Assembly (NCBI GenBank): GCA_027924585.1 | Contig: BSBM01000232.1 | Coordinates: forward strand, 31,519,001-31,583,000 | From: Larix kaempferi | Lineage: Eukaryota; Streptophyta; Pinopsida; Pinales; Pinaceae | Length of the DNA: 64,000 nt | Direction of reading: 5' to 3' | Shown here: positions 11,836 through 21,299 of the stretch, in pieces | How the letters are laid out: each line of letters starts with the position of its first letter | Numbering within the stretch: position 1 is the stretch's first letter | Made by a program: the position numbers and the translations under genes | The notes under the pieces: generated by a model | Told to the model about the DNA's origin: nothing | The model's input: only the letters and a program-made list of their open reading frames with translations | The model's database searches: none

Positions 11836-12213
11836 GGCATCCGAGATATCAAAAAATGATCTATGCTATCCAAAATCATTATTTTTTGCATAAATTAAAA
11901 ACTGATATAGCTCTATTCATTGCTAAATTTCAAGAATGACAAGTTGTAAAAACCAAACATCAACATCCAACTGGACTATTACAGCCATTACCCATTCTAG
12001 AATGGAAATGGGAGGTAATAAGCATGGATTTTATTAGTAGTTTACCGAAAAGAAAAAAGTTGAATGATGTTATACTTGTGGCTGTGGATAAAATTTCTAA
12101 GGTTGCACATTTCATACCTTTAAAATCTACCTATAAGGCTATAAACATAGTAGAAATTTTCTTGAAAGAAATTTTCAGATTACATGGGGTTACAAAAACC
12201 ATTATATCTGATA
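11836..12213 (+). pseudogene. Gypsy-1 integrase, N-terminal part
   Basis: Directly after the solo LTR and its TSD the frame reads GHPRYQKMIYAIQNHYF, then the H2C2-finger remainder (CQVVKTKHQHPTGLLQPLPI), then the start of the integrase core: ISMDFISSLPK with the first catalytic Asp, VILVAVDKISKVAHFIPLKS, and LHGVTKTIISD with the second catalytic Asp. The reading stops at 12213, where the TR-GAG element begins, and resumes at 15135. In the H2C2 finger the CxxC pair survives only partly (QECQVVK). Confidence 0.88.
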
Positions 12214-12949
12214 TGTAAAATTAGTCACAGCAGATCTAATGAACAAGTAAATCAATCACAACAGATGAATATAGAAAATATGGTGTAAAACTGTGCAAAA
12301 CATGCATCAGTGCTCAATATCCCAGTAAGGGTGAATGATTACAATACAATACAATCACAATGACTGAGCAATTCGAATTGCCTAAGGAGTTCATTTGAAT
12401 CACTGAATGGAGTAGCTTGACTCCAACTAGGAGTCTTCATCATCAATCAGTGGTGGTCATCAATGCACAAGAACCAGTCATCCAGGTGTCAATCTGAGTC
12501 TAACTGAGTGTAACATGTGTAACTGAAGTGTGTAGCACTGATATAGGGAAGTGGGCTCAGTGGAGGGCGCATGGGAGGCTAACTGAATTCAGAACAAGTC
12601 ATCTAGTCAATCTGGAGGTCCAACGGAAGTGAAACAATCAATCGGGAGTGAAACTAGCCTCAAATCAGGGAGAATCAGAGCTAACTGAGTGTAACTAAAG
12701 TGGAACTGCAGTGGTAGGTGAAGAAGTGCGCCCTTCTCTGGCAGTAGGTGAGAAGTGGGCGCCTTCCTGACTAGAAGGGCTGAAAGTCTGATGTAAGAAG
12801 CTCTCGATTGTTAGAATAAGGTGGCTAAGGTACTGGAAGCATCAACCTGGTGACTGGGATGCATGCAAAGTGCATGCAAACCCTAGAATTTGCATGCAAA
12901 CCCTAATTGCATGCAAGATCCTGAAAAAGATGATGTGGATATCCGAACA
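12214..12949 (-). repeat. TR-GAG 3' LTR
   Basis: On the minus strand it runs TGTTCGGATATCC...AATTTTACA. It contains a TGCATGCAAACCCTA repeat near its 5' end. It is identical in length to the partner LTR at 14394-15129. Confidence 0.93.
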
Positions 12950-13103
12950 CCCCCCCTCAAGCTAGACTATGATGTGCAAAAAAAAAAAATGTGGGGCCCT
13001 GGTAACTAAGACCAAAGGTCACCTCAATACAATAATAATCCAAACTAATAACAATCAATAAACCGAGGAAATGGGGAAAACCTCATGGGAAAAATACCCC
13101 CCC
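12950..13103 (-). promoter_or_regulatory. Polypurine tract and a second G-rich tract (TR-GAG)
   Basis: On the minus strand, TTGAGGGGGGG (12950-12960) directly precedes the 3' LTR and is the expected plus-strand primer site. A second tract TTTTGAGGGGGGG lies 147 bp upstream, at 13097-13107. The block between them contains GACCTTTGGTCTTAGT and is shared with Copia-A (38672-38815), where both tracts also occur. Confidence 0.8.
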
Positions 13104-13147
13104 TCAAAATAGACTGCATCACACCAAAAGATTTAACTGCTCCAAAA

Positions 13148-14182
13148 TCAAGTAGATATGTCTGGAGGTATCTTACTCTTGGGAGTAAATGGATCATGCT
13201 CCAGAAACATGTGCTTGAATTCTCCATCAGTGGATGCAAGCGAATGTGGAGACTTTATGAACTTGCTTTTCATACCGAAAATGGTGAGAACAAATCTGAA
13301 AATATGAGGATGATCCTGGAACCTGTGATTCGAACCAAGTGAGGTAGGAATAGCTCCAATCAGATCAAATAGATCTTGAAACTTAAACTTCTTATCAATA
13401 GAAGTTAAATCAGCTCCAAAAATAGATGAATGGTTTCTTGAGATCTCCTTTGAACCAACAAGGGTGAGATCAAAACCAAAATCAGCAAAAGGTGCATGAG
13501 AATTGAACTCAAGCGAATGGTAGTGCTCTTCATCTTCATTAAAAATATGAGAAACTTTGCAAATGATAGAACATAATTCTATAGGAGGCATGCAATCAAG
13601 GAGGACGAATGCTTCACCTCCAAAATCAGATTTTACCTCCAAAACTTCAAGTAGATCATTATTCTGCATGCCGGCAAACTCATGTGAAAGAGAGGATTCA
13701 AGAACCTCTTCAAAATCTAGAGTATGAGCTGCTTTATCTTGCTCAGAATTCGAAATAGAAGAATTTGAGAGAGTGAGTTTTGAGTCTACAGTTTCTTCTT
13801 CATCTTGAACAATTGTTGAGGCCAACACATGATCGGAAAGAACACATAAGGAGATCTCACTGGGCTTGTTCTCCAAAAGGCTAGCATGATCCTCTTCTTC
13901 CTGCTTTCCAAATTCTCTGTCAAGTTGGACCCATAGATCACTTGGATTTTCAGCAGTATTACTGAGGTAACGCATACAAGGAGACATAGCAAGACACGTT
14001 GCTCCAAAAGCTCTGTCACAATCATTGAGCCAATCATTCTCCTCTTCATCAGAATCAAAATCTCTTGTATTACCAATGCACATATCAAAAAGACATTGTC
14101 TCTTCAAGAATGCAATCATCTTTGGTTTCCATTCATCATAGTTGAATGGAGTAAGAATATTTTGTGAAGAAGAAGTCTCCAT
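13148..14182 (-). CDS. GAG-like protein of the TR-GAG element, intact, 344 aa
   Basis: This is the longest uninterrupted coding-like ORF in the window. The start is the ATG at 14182, about 200 bp past the PBS, in the expected gag position. Residues 1 to about 110 follow the copia gag N-terminal pattern: FNYDEWKPKMIAFLKRQCLF, WLNDCDRAFGATCLAMSP, then LSNTAENPSDLWVQLDREFG. The remaining 230 residues are acidic and Ser-rich (EEETVDSKLTLSNSSISNSE; DLTLVGSKEISRNHSSIFGA) and I recognise nothing in them. There is no CCHC knuckle. Copia gag normally continues into protease in one polyprotein; here a stop follows and pol is absent. The ORF being open despite about 3.4% LTR divergence suggests recent selection, or luck. 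In live relatives gag forms the cytoplasmic particle that packages RNA. Confidence 0.8.
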   Translation of the reverse strand: METSSSQNILTPFNYDEWKPKMIAFLKRQCLFDMCIGNTRDFDSDEEENDWLNDCDRAFGATCLAMSPCMRYLSNTAENPSDLWVQLDREFGKQEEEDHASLLENKPSEISLCVLSDHVLASTIVQDEEETVDSKLTLSNSSISNSEQDKAAHTLDFEEVLESSLSHEFAGMQNNDLLEVLEVKSDFGGEAFVLLDCMPPIELCSIICKVSHIFNEDEEHYHSLEFNSHAPFADFGFDLTLVGSKEISRNHSSIFGADLTSIDKKFKFQDLFDLIGAIPTSLGSNHRFQDHPHIFRFVLTIFGMKSKFIKSPHSLASTDGEFKHMFLEHDPFTPKSKIPPDIST

Positions 14183-14380
14183 CTTTTCATTAGCGAATGC
14201 ACATGGAGGAAGTAAGAAACCTGCAAATCACACACAAACAAACACTATGTTTTCAGCCTTGCATGCACATGAGCGAATGCACATGAGATTTTGCATGTCG
14301 CTGCTGAAATATATTGGTGAGAAAAGATTGCTCTCTCTTCATGTAGAACACCTGTAGAAAAGAAATCTTGTCCCTGCCAT

Positions 14381-14393
14381 GGCTCTGATACCA
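14381..14393 (-). promoter_or_regulatory. Primer-binding site, initiator-Met tRNA type (TR-GAG)
   Basis: TGGTATCAGAGCC on the minus strand begins immediately after the 5' LTR (LTR end ...TTTTACA). It matches the 3' end of plant initiator methionine tRNA, the usual primer of copia elements. Confidence 0.9.
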
Positions 14394-15129
14394 TGTAAAA
14401 TTAGTCACAGCAGATCTAATGAACAAGTAAATCAATCACAACAGATGAATATAGAAAATATGGTGTAAAACTGTGCAAAACATGCATCAGTGCTCAATAT
14501 CCCAATAAGGGTGAATGATTACAATACAATACAATCACAATGACTGAGCAATTTGAATTGCCTAAGAAGGTCATTCGAATCACTGAATGGAGTAGCTTGA
14601 CTCGAACTAGGAGTCCTCATCATCAATCAGTGGTGGTCATCAATGCACAAGAACCAGTCATCCAGGTGTCAATCTAAGTCTAACTGAGTGTAACATGTGT
14701 AACTGAAGTGTGTAACACTGATATAGGGAAGTGGGCTCAGTGGAGGGCGCATGGGAGGCTAACTGAAGTCAAAACAAGTCATCTAGTCAATCTGGAGGTC
14801 CAACGGAAGTGAAACAGTCAGACGGGAGTGAAACTAGCCTCAAATCAGGGAGAATCGGAGCTAACTGAGTGTAACTGAAGTGGAACTACAGTGGTAGGTG
14901 AAGAAGTGCGCCCTTCTCTGGCAGTAGGTGAGAAGTGGGCGCCTTCCTGACTAGGAGGGCTGAAAGTCTAATGTAAGAAGCTCCCGGGTGCTAGAATAAG
15001 GTGGCTAAGGTGCTGGAAGCATCAACCTGGTGACTGGGATGCATGCAAAGTGCATGCAAACCCTAGAATTTGCATGCAAACCCTAATTGCATGCAAGATC
15101 CTGAAAAATATGATGTGGATATCCGAACA
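14394..15129 (-). repeat. TR-GAG 5' LTR
   Basis: Partner of 12214-12949, 736 bp, flanked on its outer side by TSD TGATA (15130-15134). Most of the differences between the two LTRs are C/T or G/A, as expected for decay of methylated cytosines. Confidence 0.93.
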
Positions 15130-15134
15130 TGATA

Positions 15135-15968
15135 GAGTTGCGAAGTTTACAGGAAACTTTTGGAAAGCCTTGTTTTCTAGTCTAAACATATAGCTAAATT
15201 TTAGTGCAACCTATCATCCACAAATAGATGGGAATATTGAATGTACTAATCAAATACTAGAATACATGCTCATAATGTATGTCATGCATAACCCAACACA
15301 ATGGGAAGAATACATACACCTAAGAGAATTTTCCTATAACAATGGTTATCAAACACCAAGTAAAATGGCTCCTTTTGAAATTATGTATGGCAAAAAATGC
15401 AGGACACCTGTGACTTGGGATAGTCCGATGTATAGATTGATGTTAGGGCCATATTAATTAAGATATCTTTAGCATATTGTAAAAAGGGTACAACAACATT
15501 TGAAAGAAGCACATGATAGACAAAAAAGTTATGCTAATAAAAACATACGAGAAAAAGAATATCAAGTTGGAGAGCATGTTTATTTGAAATTAAAGGAAAA
15601 GAAAATCTCTCTATGTTTGAGGACATGCAATACGCTAGCTCCCAGATACTGTGGGCCATTCGAAATATTGGTTAGAAGAGGCCCAGTGGCCTATGAACTT
15701 GCTCTACATACTCAGGTTAAATTCCACAATGTTTTCCATTTTTCTTTACTTAAAAAGTATGTGTATGATTCTAAGCATGTTATTGATTGGAATCTATTGC
15801 AAGTTAAGCCAGAAGGGGATTTCATGCCAGAACCCCTTCAGATTCTTGAGAGGAGAGAGCTACAACTTCAGAAGAAAACTATTGTCTAGTTAAAAATTTA
15901 ATGGAATCATTACAACCTTGAAGAGGCAACATGGGAAAGAGAATATGCTTTGAGAGAGGCATATCCCA
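15135..15968 (+). pseudogene. Gypsy-1 integrase C-terminal half and chromodomain-like end
   Basis: The integrase core resumes after the TR-GAG insertion. It reads RVAKFTGNFWKALF, then FSATYHPQIDGNIECTNQ, which keeps the catalytic Glu (normally DGQTERVNQ). Then come EFSYNNGYQTPSKMAPFE and YGKKCRTPVTW. A stop at 15455-15457 precedes the C-terminal part (15500-15889): AHDRQKSYANKNIRE, the GPFEILVRRGPVAYEL SH3-like block, and FHNVFHFSLLKKYV. After the stop at 15887-15889 the chromodomain-type tail reads WNHYNLEEATWERE and ends at about 15968. The live protein joins cDNA to the genome, and the chromodomain-like tail steers it to chromatin marks. At least three stops inactivate this copy. Confidence 0.88.
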
Positions 15969-16020
15969 CTTTATTTCAAAATTTGCACTAGAGGTACTAA
16001 TACTAGGATGGTGTTGTTTT

Positions 16021-16034
16021 TAAGGGGGGTGGAA
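16021..16034 (+). promoter_or_regulatory. Gypsy-1 polypurine tract
   Basis: TAAGGGGGGTGGAA lies directly before the TGTGATATCCC start of the LTR and about 50 bp after the end of the pol homology, as expected for the plus-strand primer. Confidence 0.7.
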
Positions 16035-16955
16035 TGTGATATCCCAAGTTTAGAACCCCTTTGCAAATAAGCCTGTTTGAGACTAAAAGTATTTTTGAGT
16101 TGATGTTGAGTCGTTATATATATAATTGTATAATATGTGTGGTATACATATAGTTGTTAAAAGTATATATAGATATGGATGGATATATATATATATATAT
16201 GTATGTATGCATGTTTGTACATACTATAATATGTATTTTAAAATATGCAATAATTATTAGTATTATGTGTCTATGATATTGTGTATATACTATATGCATC
16301 GATGTGAACATATGTAATGAAGTAAGTGTAAATTATTTGGAATTGTTTGAAAGTATTTGGGAGTATTTGGAAGTGTTTAGAGGTATTTGGGAATATTCGA
16401 AAGTGTTTGGAAGTATTTGGGAATATTCGAAAGTATTAGGAAGTATAGTGTGATCAGAAGTACTATGTTAACTTATATATGTTATAATGCATACCTAATA
16501 TGATAGCATTGGATTAAGTAATTATACCACTATAATTGTATGGATATTATGGTACAACATAAGAATTATACGAGTGTATAAAATATAGGATATATAGGTT
16601 ATATGACTAATATTTTGTGTATATGATTAATAATAATATGATATATGATTGAAGAATTATAATATGTATGTAGACAAATGGACGTATGTATAGAAATAAT
16701 ACATAGTAATGGTAAGTATGATGTATGGTGTGACTGTATGATGCTGTGTTGTATAGATAATAATTATTATTTTTATTAGAAGATTTTGGTGGTAGGATGT
16801 TTGGTTGTTTGAGGTGACTATGTATTTACTTTGGTTGATAGTAAAGTAGTGTGCTACGAGTAAATAATTAGTAACGTAATGTATGGTTAGTATATGGGGA
16901 TTAGATGGGATTGCAGTCAAAATATGTATAACATTGCTATTGATGGAGTATGTAT
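16035..16955 (+). repeat. Gypsy-1 3' LTR, left part
   Basis: The LTR begins TGTGATATCCCAAG. It contains (TA)n runs near 16115-16200 and a degenerate minisatellite at about 16335-16445 built on GTATTTGGGAATATTCGAAA. It is cut at 16955 by CACTA-2 and continues at 29350. Its total length is not clear. Confidence 0.6.
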
Positions 16956-16984
16956 CACTAGTACAAAATGAGAGATAAATGACC

Positions 16985-17320
16985 AAAATCCACATATAAA
17001 TTACCACTTTTGAGTTGGTGACCACTGGTAGCAAATTAGCGGTCATTTATCACGCGACCAAAAATGTGGTCATATATAGCTTGATCATTCATAGCTTATC
17101 TTGTGGTCATATATTTGGTTGTATATTTGGTCATTACTTGTCACAATTAATGACCACATTTTTTGTCACGTGATAAATGACCGCTAATTTGCTACCAGCG
17201 ATTTCCAACTCAAAAGTGGTCATTTATATGCATATTTTGGTCACTTATCTCTTGCATGTTGTACTGGTGGTCGTTTATATGCAAATTTTGGTCATTTTTG
17301 TAGTCATTATCTCTTTTTAG
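16985..17320. repeat. CACTA-2 left subterminal repeats
   Basis: Dense copies of GGTCATTTAT/ATAAATGACC in both orientations. One long imperfect inverted repeat pairs the segment around 16975-17060 (CAACTCAAAAGTGGT region and TTAGCGGTCATTTATCACG) with 17155-17255. Matching motifs occur at the right end (29095-29340). They are the likely binding sites for an accessory transposition protein. Confidence 0.75.
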
Positions 17321-17338
17321 TGGTTTCATAATATATAT

Positions 17339-17409
17339 AGGACACAGAGGAATCGAACCACCAACCTTCTGCCTTATAAGGCAGGTGCTCTACCATTGAA
17401 CTAGCACCC
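17339..17409 (-). tRNA. tRNA-like sequence in CACTA-2 (anticodon TAT, non-canonical)
   Basis: Read on the minus strand it begins GGGTGCTAGTTCAATGGTAG, a canonical D-arm. It continues with an anticodon-arm palindrome CTGCCTTATAAGGCAG and ends with GGTGGTTCGATTCCTC, a T-arm whose GGTTCGATTCC matches the Pol III B box exactly. The A box is near consensus (TAGTTCAATGG). The 3' acceptor strand (GTGTCC) pairs only partly with GGGTGC, and the anticodon loop is one base off the normal seven, so charging as tRNA-Ile(UAU) is doubtful. A second copy lies at the matching place in CACTA-3 (37405-37473). It is more likely a co-opted or captured tRNA-like module than a working tRNA gene. Confidence 0.4.
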
Positions 17410-17487
17410 TTAAATAGAATTCCTTATGGATTGATATGAGAATAAAATTTCCAACAGTTAACACCATCTTTCCAAATTCTAGAAAAG

Positions 17488-17872
17488 GGTCACATACCTA
17501 GATAAGAAACAAAGATTACCCAATAGTCACAAAAAATGGTCATTTTAATGATAACTTTCTTTTGCCAAAATTTCTCAAAAATCAAGAATGCAATTGTATT
17601 GTCAATTTTTTTTCCGAGTGGTACCAAATCAAGAATCACAATTGTCTTTTCCTGATCTTGGGAATCTGCATTTACTCCCATTAACCTTACTTGGCTTTGT
17701 TTCAAGAAAGTTCTTGCTGCTATCTATGTAGCTAGCACTAAGACCAATGGGAAAAAAGCATAAAGTGCCACCCCAAGCTCAAACTCCACTTGCATAAGAT
17801 ATACACAACCAGATGGTGCATTAGGAGGAGTAAAAGTCAATGGTTGAGTGCAAGTTATTGAACCGCAATCTG
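17488..17872 (-). pseudogene. Captured fragment of an ALE2-like receptor kinase ectodomain
   Basis: On the minus strand, after an acceptor-like CTTTGTACAG at about 17873, the frame reads CGSITCTQPLTFTPPNAPSG, CVYLMQVEFELGVALYAFFP, QSQVRLMGVNADSQDQEKTI, VLDLVPLG-like DLVPLGKK and AFLIFEKFWQKKV. This is the extracellular region of ABNORMAL LEAF SHAPE 2 (ALE2)-type receptor-like kinases, which act in epidermal surface formation. There is one in-frame stop (about 17728, LAT*IAA). The kinase domain is absent and the fragment stops at 17490, close to the tRNA-like sequence. It is a partial exon carried by CACTA-2. Family assignment is from remembered motif order and was not checked by search. Confidence 0.7.
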
Positions 17873-17879
17873 TACAAAG

Positions 17880-20490
17880 AATGCATCAAGTTAGTCACAC
17901 ATAATGTATCTTGATTCTTTATACACAAAAATAAGGTGAAATCTAAGCAAACTGATCTTATATGCATGGAGTAAATTTAGTTACAAATAAAATGATAACA
18001 ATTACAAAGAAATTCAACTCGTGATAACAGAATGAATGTTCAAAGAATAACAAAATATATTATGTACTTCAGCAACCAATATGAGCTTCTTAAAAAAATA
18101 GAATAGTTCATAATGGACCCTTTTAATTTCTTATAACATGAATTTAATCAACCAGAAAAAAGAGAGGACAAATTACCCTTATAAACTCATGTGTATTCGC
18201 AGTTTTGTCACAACCATTCATGAAGCACAACATGATAAAAACATTACAGAAGAAAAATGAAAACCGATGCTAATTACTTTAAAACTTTATAGTAAAATAG
18301 TAAGGAGTTGCAAGCGTAATCAACTCAAACGAACCATGATACAAATGAATTTTTATAATGAAATAAGTTCATAGATATTATCATAAGATTCATTAACAAA
18401 TAAAAACAAGTATGAATTTTAATTCTCAAAACTCAAGCCCCTCACTTGGATTGGGTACATAGACTCAGATTCTAATGTATTTAGAATCCATTTCAAATTT
18501 GGAAACTGGTGCACAATAGGGATATTATACTTATCACAAAAAAAGGATGAAATATTTCACTCAAATTAAGCACATCAGACACAAGCTTCTAGTGCGAACA
18601 ACCAACACAATCAAAATAAATGACCCCACTTGAGTAACCTTACACTTACTGCTAAACACATATTGATATCATCTCGATCCCTCATTTCTCTTTCTTTCTT
18701 TCAGTTCTAAAGGAAATGTGGCATGATATGTAAGCTAATCCATCCCATAGGCCAGTTGATCATGCAAATGTTTTAATAGAATTCTACTCTATTCTTGGTA
18801 TTGGAAGAAATTGAATATTTCACTCCTAAATTCCTTTGGGTTATTTTCAAGTATGTGATCTGTCTTATAATCCTAGTATTATTGGACGTATTAGCTGGAA
18901 TTGTATGAAAGCTTTAACATTTTCAACTCTGATATGTGATTCCCAACTATGATGAATTTGGATATTTTGGGTCTCTCCATAATAGTATCAGTAGAAAAAA
19001 GAAAAAGAAAAGTTGATAACCCACAACATATGACAAAAGTGAGTATGATACATATCCATATCAGAGCATAAGTTTGGACACTGTGACCTTTTGGATGAAG
19101 TATCCATTTCCTGTCTAGCCATATCAAAACATCAGACCTAAACATTGTGGCCTTTGGGTGGAGCGCAAATTTCAGACGTCTGCTTGTTTCTAAAATGCAT
19201 CTGACATGAGCTAGACCTATTTAGCAATGTGGGATAAAAAAAAGGCAGGTGCAAACTTTCGCTGCTCAAAAGATCTGAGTTTAAGATGGATCTATGCTAG
19301 TTTTTTATGTCATGGTAACTAATTAAAAGAAGAAGAAAAAAGTTCAGATTCTTTTTTTCAATATTAGACATCAGACATTGGCCTTTATTTCATTTTAGTT
19401 TATTACCATTATACATACATAATGCATGAACATCTCTTCCACCCGGGTTGTATTAGAACCAACAAACTGGCCTCAAAAAAGGAAAAATGATCTACTATTT
19501 CTGAATGTGTACCATTTTCTAGAATAATACGGTAGAAGCAGAAGCAAAACAAATACACATAGAATCTTGAAACACAAAATTGTGTAGTTGAGTTGGTTAC
19601 TTGTTTTCCTTGAAAGGAGTAGGTCACTAGTTGGAATCCCACCAACAACATTTTGAAGATTGTCACACTTGGTCATGGACGGGAATATGGGATTTTAGAT
19701 CACAGAAAATTGAGGCAAATCTGAGGGCATGAGCATGATAATATGATATCACTATAGCTGAGATCAACGCAATTCAAAAATTGAGTCCATGTTCATGGAA
19801 AAATCCCCACGAGACGAGATATTGAAGATATCAAAATTGAGAATTGATGATCAAGAATATTGGAGATTTCAAGTCCAAGTCCCAGGGAATCAAAAGTCAT
19901 TGCCCCAAAATGGGAATTTGAGAATATCCCATCTCACTAAATCACAAGCTCCACAACATTCTCGACAACTTTACAACTCAAAGATTGTCATCATTCGAAC
20001 CTTTTACAAGATATTGAAAACCCCTCTGTTTAAGTAACCAAAAACGTTCAAGGTACCAAAAAACCCAGAAAAGGGAGGAAATGTTTCTATGCACTTCCTC
20101 TGATGTGATCCTAGGCCCCCACAAATTTGACAAAAAAAACCCCATGACAATAAAAGGAAATATTAATAAGAAGAAAAAAATAGAATTGTTCAATGAAGAA
20201 AAACAGAAGAAACACTAAGTAGGCCTCTTTTCATATAAAAGAATCCCATTTTTTTTCTTCCTCACTTTGCAATATGCACAGTGCATTACTGCATTTTCAA
20301 GTATGCATGCACCATCAACTAAAGGGATTTCAGAAATAAAAAGGAAAAAAATCAAACATGCTACATCACAGAATCCCACTGCCAATAGTATCTAGTTATG
20401 TTAGATACTACACTGCATTTAGATACTGTTAAACAATATATAAAAAAAAAATTGAGCAAATTACAATTGGAGGAACAACACCAACAGCTT
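17880..20490. other. CACTA-2 interior between ALE2 and TLK fragments
   Basis: AT-rich DNA with stops in all frames. Short ORFs (for example near 18891-19145, 19409-19676 and 19789-20037) show no motif I recognise. Some of it may be intron or flanking sequence captured with the neighbouring gene fragments. Confidence 0.4.
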
Positions 20491-20494
20491 TAGC

Positions 20495-21290
20495 ATGATG
20501 ATCACACAAATATTTCCATACCACTACAATATTCCAATACATTACAGAATGTATTCTGATCTATCTCAAAAAAGTCCCAAAGCCGCACAATGTGTGGATG
20601 CACCAAAGTCTTGTGAATGTTGTATTCTCGAATTGCATGACGAATATAACTCTGTTTCTTTTCCTCACTCCACTGCATATTTAATCCATGAAGCTTGCAT
20701 GCTACATACCTGTACTCAACCAAGCCATAGGCTTGTTTGAGCCATCCATTTCAGTCAGTTCTTTGTTCAGCTAGTTATAAGTAAAAATCTACCAAAGAAA
20801 TCCACAACCTCATGTACAGACACATAAAAAGAGGAACAAAGGGAAACAATCAAGAGATACCAAACATCTGTGGTAAACATTGAGCAACAGTAAAAATAAT
20901 TTGGGCTGCTGATATGTTTTTAGTCTACCTTACCTTTTGCAATGCAAAAATTTAATTTAACATTCACATGGAAACCAATCAATCTAAGATAGAAGCATAT
21001 AATACAATTAATTTCTATAACTCATGAATAATAAAGAGGTCTACCTTGTACACTTCACTAAATCCTCCCTTCCCAAGAAGGCTTAACAAAGCATATCGAT
21101 GGTTCAAAATTGGAAAATGGTTGAACTGTGAAGCATCTTCATCTCTTATACGCTTTATTTCACATATATGCCTTGTGTTTTTCCAATTCATATCGATCCC
21201 TCTCATTAAGAGTTGCATCCTCTTCCTTGTAACAATCACCATAAGATAAATTTTTGTAAGTTTCAAACTTTCAAGCAAGCTCCCACTTAT
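20495..21290 (-). pseudogene. Captured TOUSLED-like kinase (TLK) fragment with intron
   Basis: Two exons of a TOUSLED-type Ser/Thr kinase are clear on the minus strand. Exon A (about 21215-21042) reads [20 protein letters not shown] then [18 protein letters not shown], the ATP-binding glycine loop, and ends at a GT donor (AAG|GTAGAC). An intron of roughly 310 bp follows. Exon B (about 20730-20530) reads YRYVACKLHGLNMQW, KKQSYIRHAIREYNIHKTLV, HPHIVRLWDFFEIDQNTFC and VLEYCSG, then reaches another GT donor. Upstream of exon A a frameshift separates ERDRYE-like coding from the kinase start. TLKs phosphorylate chromatin-assembly factors. Only the N-lobe is present, and the retained intron points to DNA-level capture. 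Confidence 0.88.
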
Positions 21291-21299
21291 GAAAACCAG

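Larger units (their letters stand above)
12214..15129 (-). mobile_element. Non-autonomous LTR element of TR-GAG type
   Basis: Two 736-bp LTRs (12214-12949 and 14394-15129) enclose 1.44 kb. TGATA flanks both sides (12209-12213 and 15130-15134), a perfect 5-bp TSD inside the Gypsy-1 integrase. In minus-strand orientation the right LTR is the 5' LTR. Next comes a PBS matching initiator-Met tRNA (14381-14393), then one gag ORF (14182-13148), then two G-rich tracts, the last abutting the 3' LTR (12950-12960). There is no protease, integrase or RT. By hand count the LTRs differ at about 25 of 736 positions (roughly 3.4%), 19 transitions and 6 transversions. It must be mobilised in trans; its 3' non-coding region matches Copia-A in this window. 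Confidence 0.93.
1..16955 (+). mobile_element. Ty3/gypsy retrotransposon Gypsy-1, split by nested insertions
   Basis: Three collinear pieces of one gypsy pol gene lie at 3-497, 11836-12213 and 15135-15968. They are followed by a polypurine tract (16021-16034) and a 3' LTR starting TGTGATATCCC at about 16035. Removing the insertion at 498-11830 and the one at 12214-15129, each with one TSD copy, restores continuous gypsy homology from RNase H through integrase to the chromodomain-like C-terminus. The 5' half (gag, protease, RT) lies off the left edge. The LTR itself is split by CACTA-2 at 16956 and resumes at 29350; I cannot place its right end. In-frame stops in every piece show that the element is dead. 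Confidence 0.85.

Noticed and set aside
16114-17046. ORFs of 65 and 129 codons rich in Ile, Tyr and Thr
   Set aside because: Low-complexity antisense reading of TA-rich LTR sequence.
17339-17409. A functional tRNA-Ile(UAU) gene
   Set aside because: Acceptor pairing is poor and the anticodon loop size is abnormal; kept only as a tRNA-like sequence.
20495-20740. Plus-strand 81-codon ORF
   Set aside because: Shadow of the TOUSLED-like kinase exon on the opposite strand.
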